DNA of 64,000 nt, from the NCBI GenBank assembly GCA_014904845.1, contig MU119417.1, positions 13,119-77,118 on the forward strand, given 5' to 3'. Shown here piece after piece: positions 60,288-64,000 of the stretch. A program made the position numbers and the translations under genes. The stretch comes from Acephala macrosclerotiorum (lineage: Eukaryota > Ascomycota > Leotiomycetes > Helotiales > Mollisiaceae). Position 1 is the stretch's first letter. Every line of letters begins with the position of its first letter. The notes under the pieces are model-generated. The model saw only the letters and a list, made by a program, of their open reading frames with translations. It did no database searches and was not told the origin of the DNA.

Positions 60288-61901
60288 GACCGACTTGATG
60301 GTCCTGCCAGCTCGACACTGACGAGACTTGACAGATGAACAAGTCTCTATGTCCACCTGGTGGATATATGGCACTTGAATTGTTCAGCAACCTCTTTTGA
60401 ACAAATTTACATGAAGTCACATCACTCACCTAGTGGTGTTCAGATGAAAAAGCATGCTCGCACGTGCAAACCGTGCCCTACTAATCTTTCCGGACAGGAA
60501 ACTCCCAGCTAAATTTGAAGTTTCGAGACGGAGGCATCAATTCCATACTGAAGATATGCCAAGACTGCCCTTCCGCCATGTGAATCAAGGTTCGACCGCT
60601 GAACTTCGGGATAAGGTCAGTCTTGGCATTGGATGAAACTGAACGTAAAACGGACCGGGTAGTGCATCCGGAGAAATCTGCGAACACTTACAGCAGATCT
60701 CCCGCTCTCCAACATATCTCGAACTCCTTTTTGTGGCTAATTCAGCCTCGCCAGCCTGGTCTTGACTCGAAAGGGGGTCTACAACTGTGAAACGCAGAAA
60801 CCTCGCACGGAGAAAGCTCCAAACAGCGGTGCAATGGCACGTCCATTTTTCACACTCGAGGTTCTAGCGCATGGACTGGGGGTCTAGCAGGTAAGATTAA
60901 TGAGTGCAGGCAATCAACTGCACAGATCTTCTGGATTTATTAGTCCCTTCTCTCGGACCCCTTCGGCAGAAAGCCTGCAGATCTTCCAATTACGGGACTC
61001 GGGAACCACTTGGAGAAATTTGAATACCACTAAAAGCAGTGTTGATTCCAGATGATAATTCTCTCAAGGTAGGGGGCGATAAGGTGGGGAGATAGACTGA
61101 TGTGATAGCTGAACGCAGACGGGCGGGGAGGAAAAGGGGCGGGCATGAGGTTCTAGAGTATCACGTGTCTTCTAGCCCAATTGGACTTGGTGCACAGCGG
61201 CTCCCTAACCTCACTCTCCTCATAACCTCCTCTCTGCACACGACACATAGCTTCCGAAACTCCAACGACCCCTTTGACAACCTGATATTGAAGAATTAAC
61301 TTCAAAATACCTTCTCGAATGGGTGCTGGAGTTACGCTAGCGCATGCAGCCAGCGACAGGCGATAATTTGGATGTGCCAAATCAAAGAAGCACCACTGAG
61401 AAGGTCCGTGAGCTGCAAGGTCGACCGTTGCTTATCGGTCCTCAATCACATCGGTATGAATTATATTCTCGGGAGAGCGATCACTAGGATGAAGGCCCTG
61501 TGCTTATTCTCTGTGCGAGCTCATATGCGGGGCTTGGCAACTTGAAGATCTTGGAAGGGTCGAACCATTGGCCGAAAATGAAATATCAGGGTCACAATCC
61601 CAGATATTGCAAACAACGTTTCAACCTCAAGTGCCCTGACTTGGACGTTTTCGGCCGTTCCTCCGCCGGTTTGAGGCTTGTGTGAAAAGACCAGCAGACC
61701 AGGAGTGCCAGAAACAAATCAGATCAGATGGATAGTGTATTTTTGCGCAGTATGATTGACAACGAGCTTTGTTGGGCTTCGTTCCCGCTTTCTCTTCTCC
61801 AGTTTCGATTCATGTTTTGATTCTTGCTTTAGATCTTATCTGTTCTCTCTCTCTCTCTCCATAAAGAAATAGAGGAAAAGTCTAATATTCATACTATCAT
61901 C
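60288..61901. promoter_or_regulatory. Divergent promoter region between PKS and FSH hydrolase
   Basis: About 1.6 kb without a supported gene separates the two start codons. A small inverted repeat, TTTCC-N5-GGAAA, lies at 60,487-60,501, roughly 200 bp upstream of the PKS start. A CT dinucleotide run lies near 61,845-61,858, just upstream of the hydrolase. No cluster-specific regulator gene is visible. Confidence 0.45.
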
Positions 61902-62830
61902 ATGAGGTTTCTATGTTTATGCGGGGCGTATGGAAGCGCAGATGTAAGGCCCGTTCTACAATTTATATCGCGATTCAAGCTAACAAGTAATTAGAAATTT
62001 GAAGTCCAGCTGGGTAATAATCTCACCTCCCCCATACATTTTCTCAAGCTGACCGTTTTCGAAGCACCACTGGTCAAGGAACTACGCTCAGACGACACCG
62101 CAGAGCTACATTTCGTTCATGGACCCGTTCAAGCCTTCCCCCAGAAGGATTTGAAGAATTCTTCGGATCAGGCCCGTACTACCGGTTTATCAAGCCAGCG
62201 GAGGTAGAGAACGGTGGCAGCGATTTACTGGACCGTATTCGGAATTTCCCCAAAGGAACTTCGGCAGAGGACCAGATGCGAAGATTACTTTGTGGAGGGC
62301 TTGCAGCTGTTCCCGACCCAGACGATGTTTATGGTAATGATAGCGCTCAAGAGGCTCTAAATTACCTCTACCGAATAATAGAGGAGGACGGCCCGTTTGA
62401 TGGAATCATTGGATACTCGGAAGGCGCGACAGTGGCAGCGACCCTGATACTGCATGAACAAATGAGGCTCGAGACGGAGGGCAGGGAACCAACCTTCAAA
62501 TGTGCTTTGTTCTTTGCCGGGTGGCCACCTTTGAACGCAGAATTGAATCGAATTGTTCTGGCGGACGAGTCTGATTTGACAATCACGATTCCTACCTGCC
62601 ATGTCAGTTAGTCTCAGCCTCTCCATCTGCCTTGTGGTGCATGAGTACTGATCTCCATTGCAGTCGGATCGTTGGACCCATACTTAGCAGGATCTATAGC
62701 GCTCTATAACATCTGCGAAATGGACAATGCATACCTCTTCGATCATGCAAAAGGTCACACTTTACCCAGGGATAAGCACACTGTGAAGGAACTTGGAGAT
62801 ATAATACGGAACATGGTTTTCAGCATTTGA
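61902..62830 (+). CDS. FSH1-family serine hydrolase (LovG-like), one-base frameshift
   Basis: Four exons (introns 61,944-61,994, 62,014-62,064 and 62,607-62,663) encode an alpha/beta hydrolase of about 256 residues starting MRFLCLCGAYGSAD. The triad is visible: Ser in GIIGYSEGATVAA, Asp in IGSLDPYLAG and His in AKGHTLPRDK. LovG-type members release the chain from highly reducing PKSs that lack a thioesterase, and this gene is next to such a PKS. The frame breaks in a five-C run at 62,138-62,142: HFVHGPVQAF lies in one frame and PEGFEEFFGSGPYYRF in the next. Exon lengths total 770 bases, one fewer than a multiple of three, so a single base appears to be missing. This is either a sequencing error in a homopolymer or recent loss of function. 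Confidence 0.85.
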
Positions 62831-63423
62831 AGGAAGCGTCGATATTTGAGCGTGGCATTGCCTGGAGCAACACATTGCATTAGAGAATTAGATATCATAC
62901 GTGTATATATTTCAACCAAATCTGAGATACAATCCTACTCAACTTAGGCGTTTTCGTTCCCTAAGGATGTACCTGTAGGTCCGCGTCACATCTTTCAACG
63001 CGAATCCGAGTTCCTCGCGCTGAAGATCTCGCTTTCCCGCACCGTCGATCCGAGATCGTCCCAAATTTTGGGTGCAGTTGATCAAACAAACGCTTTGATC
63101 TTCCCTTGATCTTTAGCGCCGTCAATCACCAGTCGCGAAACAAAGAATGATTTACACATGAAACGGGACGCTGCTCGGATCTTCCCATGGTTTCGGGCGC
63201 AGTCAATCATGAAGCGGGGAATAGATTAAACTCGTACTCGGAAGATGAATCGCATGGCTTGGTCCAAGGATTTCACTGTTTCGAGGCGGTCGAGCGGAAA
63301 CAAACATCAGCAAAGAATCAATCGCCTAGTCTTGGAGACTAGGCAGTTGGTGTGAGGATGAACAGCACTTTGTGTTGAAAACTTTTCCAAAGATTGGGAG
63401 GGAATTCTTGTGGAGTTGGGAAG
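62831..63423. promoter_or_regulatory. Upstream region of the ABC transporter with degenerate repeats
   Basis: Three related stretches start at about 63,054, 63,097 and 63,178. Each has GATCNTCCC followed by a TTT-GGG-CGCAGT-type core (TTTGGGTGCAGTTGATCA, TTTAGCGCCGTCAATCAC, TTTCGGGCGCAGTCAATCA). They may be promoter elements or a decayed tandem repeat. No gene is seen here. Confidence 0.4.
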
Positions 63424-64000
63424 ATGTCGTCGAAAGCGCATAGAAACTCTGTCCTTTCAGACGATGGAGTGCCGTTCCTGGAGGACGTTGAGGACATGGA
63501 GAACGGCAGCCAAAGAAGGACTTCATCGGCCTCTGGGTCTACTTTCGTCCCTTCAAATACGCCTTCAGAGTATGAACCTCATGAAGCTGTGACACGTGCT
63601 GAGCTCGCGATCAACACTATCGAAAAATATACATCCTCGGATTCGAAAGAGAGAAACCCACCGATTTCTCCAACTTTGTCCAATGGATCTCCAGACGAAG
63701 AAGAAAATGAACCATTGTTAGAAGACGAAGGGTTGGCTGGACATGAAAAGACCCTAGATGCTCCCCAAACGGAAACGAAGAAGCCTCTCCTCAGCGCAGA
63801 GAACAAGATGGCATTGTCTCATTTTCTGGTAAGGACGTGTTCTCAGTCTTCTAACTCAGTGTTAACGTATGGAATAGAGAATATTTTCCTACTCTACTCG
63901 AAGTGACAGACTACTTCTTGCCATGTCTGCTATGGCTTCTATTCTTACTGGTGTCACACTTCCTCTTATGAACCTGGTGTTTGGTAAGTTCGGTTCACTT
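63424..64000 (+). CDS. ABC multidrug transporter (ABCB type), N-terminal part, runs off the window
   Basis: The ATG at 63,424 opens a long acidic, serine-rich cytosolic N-terminus (MSSKAHRNSVLSDDGVPFLE to ALSHFL). An intron at 63,829-63,877 leads into exon 2, which starts RIFSYSTRSDRLLLAMSAMA and runs through the first membrane helix (SILTGVTLPLMNLVFG), a segment characteristic of full-size fungal MDR/P-glycoprotein-like exporters. A second donor (GGTAAGT) follows at about 63,983. The rest, including both nucleotide-binding domains, is outside the window. Its place beside the PKS and FSH hydrolase suggests export of the pathway product (inference). Confidence 0.8.

Noticed and set aside
61845..61858. 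CT dinucleotide run as a microsatellite feature
   Set aside because: Only about seven units; consistent with an ordinary pyrimidine-rich fungal promoter.

Overview
The window looks like nuclear DNA of a filamentous ascomycete (Pezizomycotina, possibly a leotiomycete; this is inference). The evidence is short introns of about 46-140 bp with GT..AG ends and CTAAC/CTGAC-like branch sites, HET-domain, NLR and F-box genes, a multidomain reducing polyketide synthase, and a 13 kb AT-rich block of the kind left by repeat-induced point mutation (RIP).

Layout. 1-13.1 kb: an AT-rich, gene-free block whose remaining G+C sits largely in CpG, with one 50-bp GC-normal island near 4.97 kb. A HET-like N-terminal coding fragment is cut off where this block ends (13.1-13.45 kb). 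13.7-18.3 kb: a DUR3-type urea transporter with an in-frame TGA, divergent from an intact flavin-dependent (luciferase-like) monooxygenase. 18.4-24.6 kb: a TM2 protein, small unknowns, a 22-bp tandem repeat and long gene-poor stretches. 24.7-29.2 kb: a secreted three-WSC-domain protein with a one-base frameshift, then a clearly dead cytochrome P450. 29.7-34.0 kb: SUA5, RET3 (zeta-COP) and an F-box protein, all intact. 35.0-40.7 kb: a NACHT-ankyrin NLR and a HET-domain protein, head to head. 41-43.6 kb: an F-box relic and a small broken or mis-modelled gene. 44.0-51.4 kb: a GRF zinc-finger protein, an amidase, a coiled-coil protein and a three-KH RNA-binding protein. 52.8-64 kb: a biosynthetic cluster edge with a highly reducing PKS, an FSH1-type serine hydrolase and the start of an ABC exporter.

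The most notable points are these. (1) The PKS reads through cleanly (12 exons, 2,254 residues) but both DH catalytic residues are replaced (His to Tyr, Asp to Glu) and the ER nucleotide-binding glycines are altered. This suggests a synthase that condenses and ketoreduces but may not dehydrate. (2) The NLR and HET genes form a divergent pair, an arrangement that fits fungal self/non-self recognition. (3) Lesions fall almost only in accessory genes (transporter, WSC, P450, F-box relic, FSH hydrolase), while the housekeeping genes between them are intact.

Exon joins were worked out by hand from splice consensus and reading frame. Exon lengths were summed for most multi-exon genes: they are a multiple of three for the PKS, monooxygenase, transporter, NLR, HET, amidase, F-box, GRF, KH, TM2 and zeta-COP genes. 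The WSC gene comes out one base over and the FSH gene one base under, which independently supports the frameshifts called.
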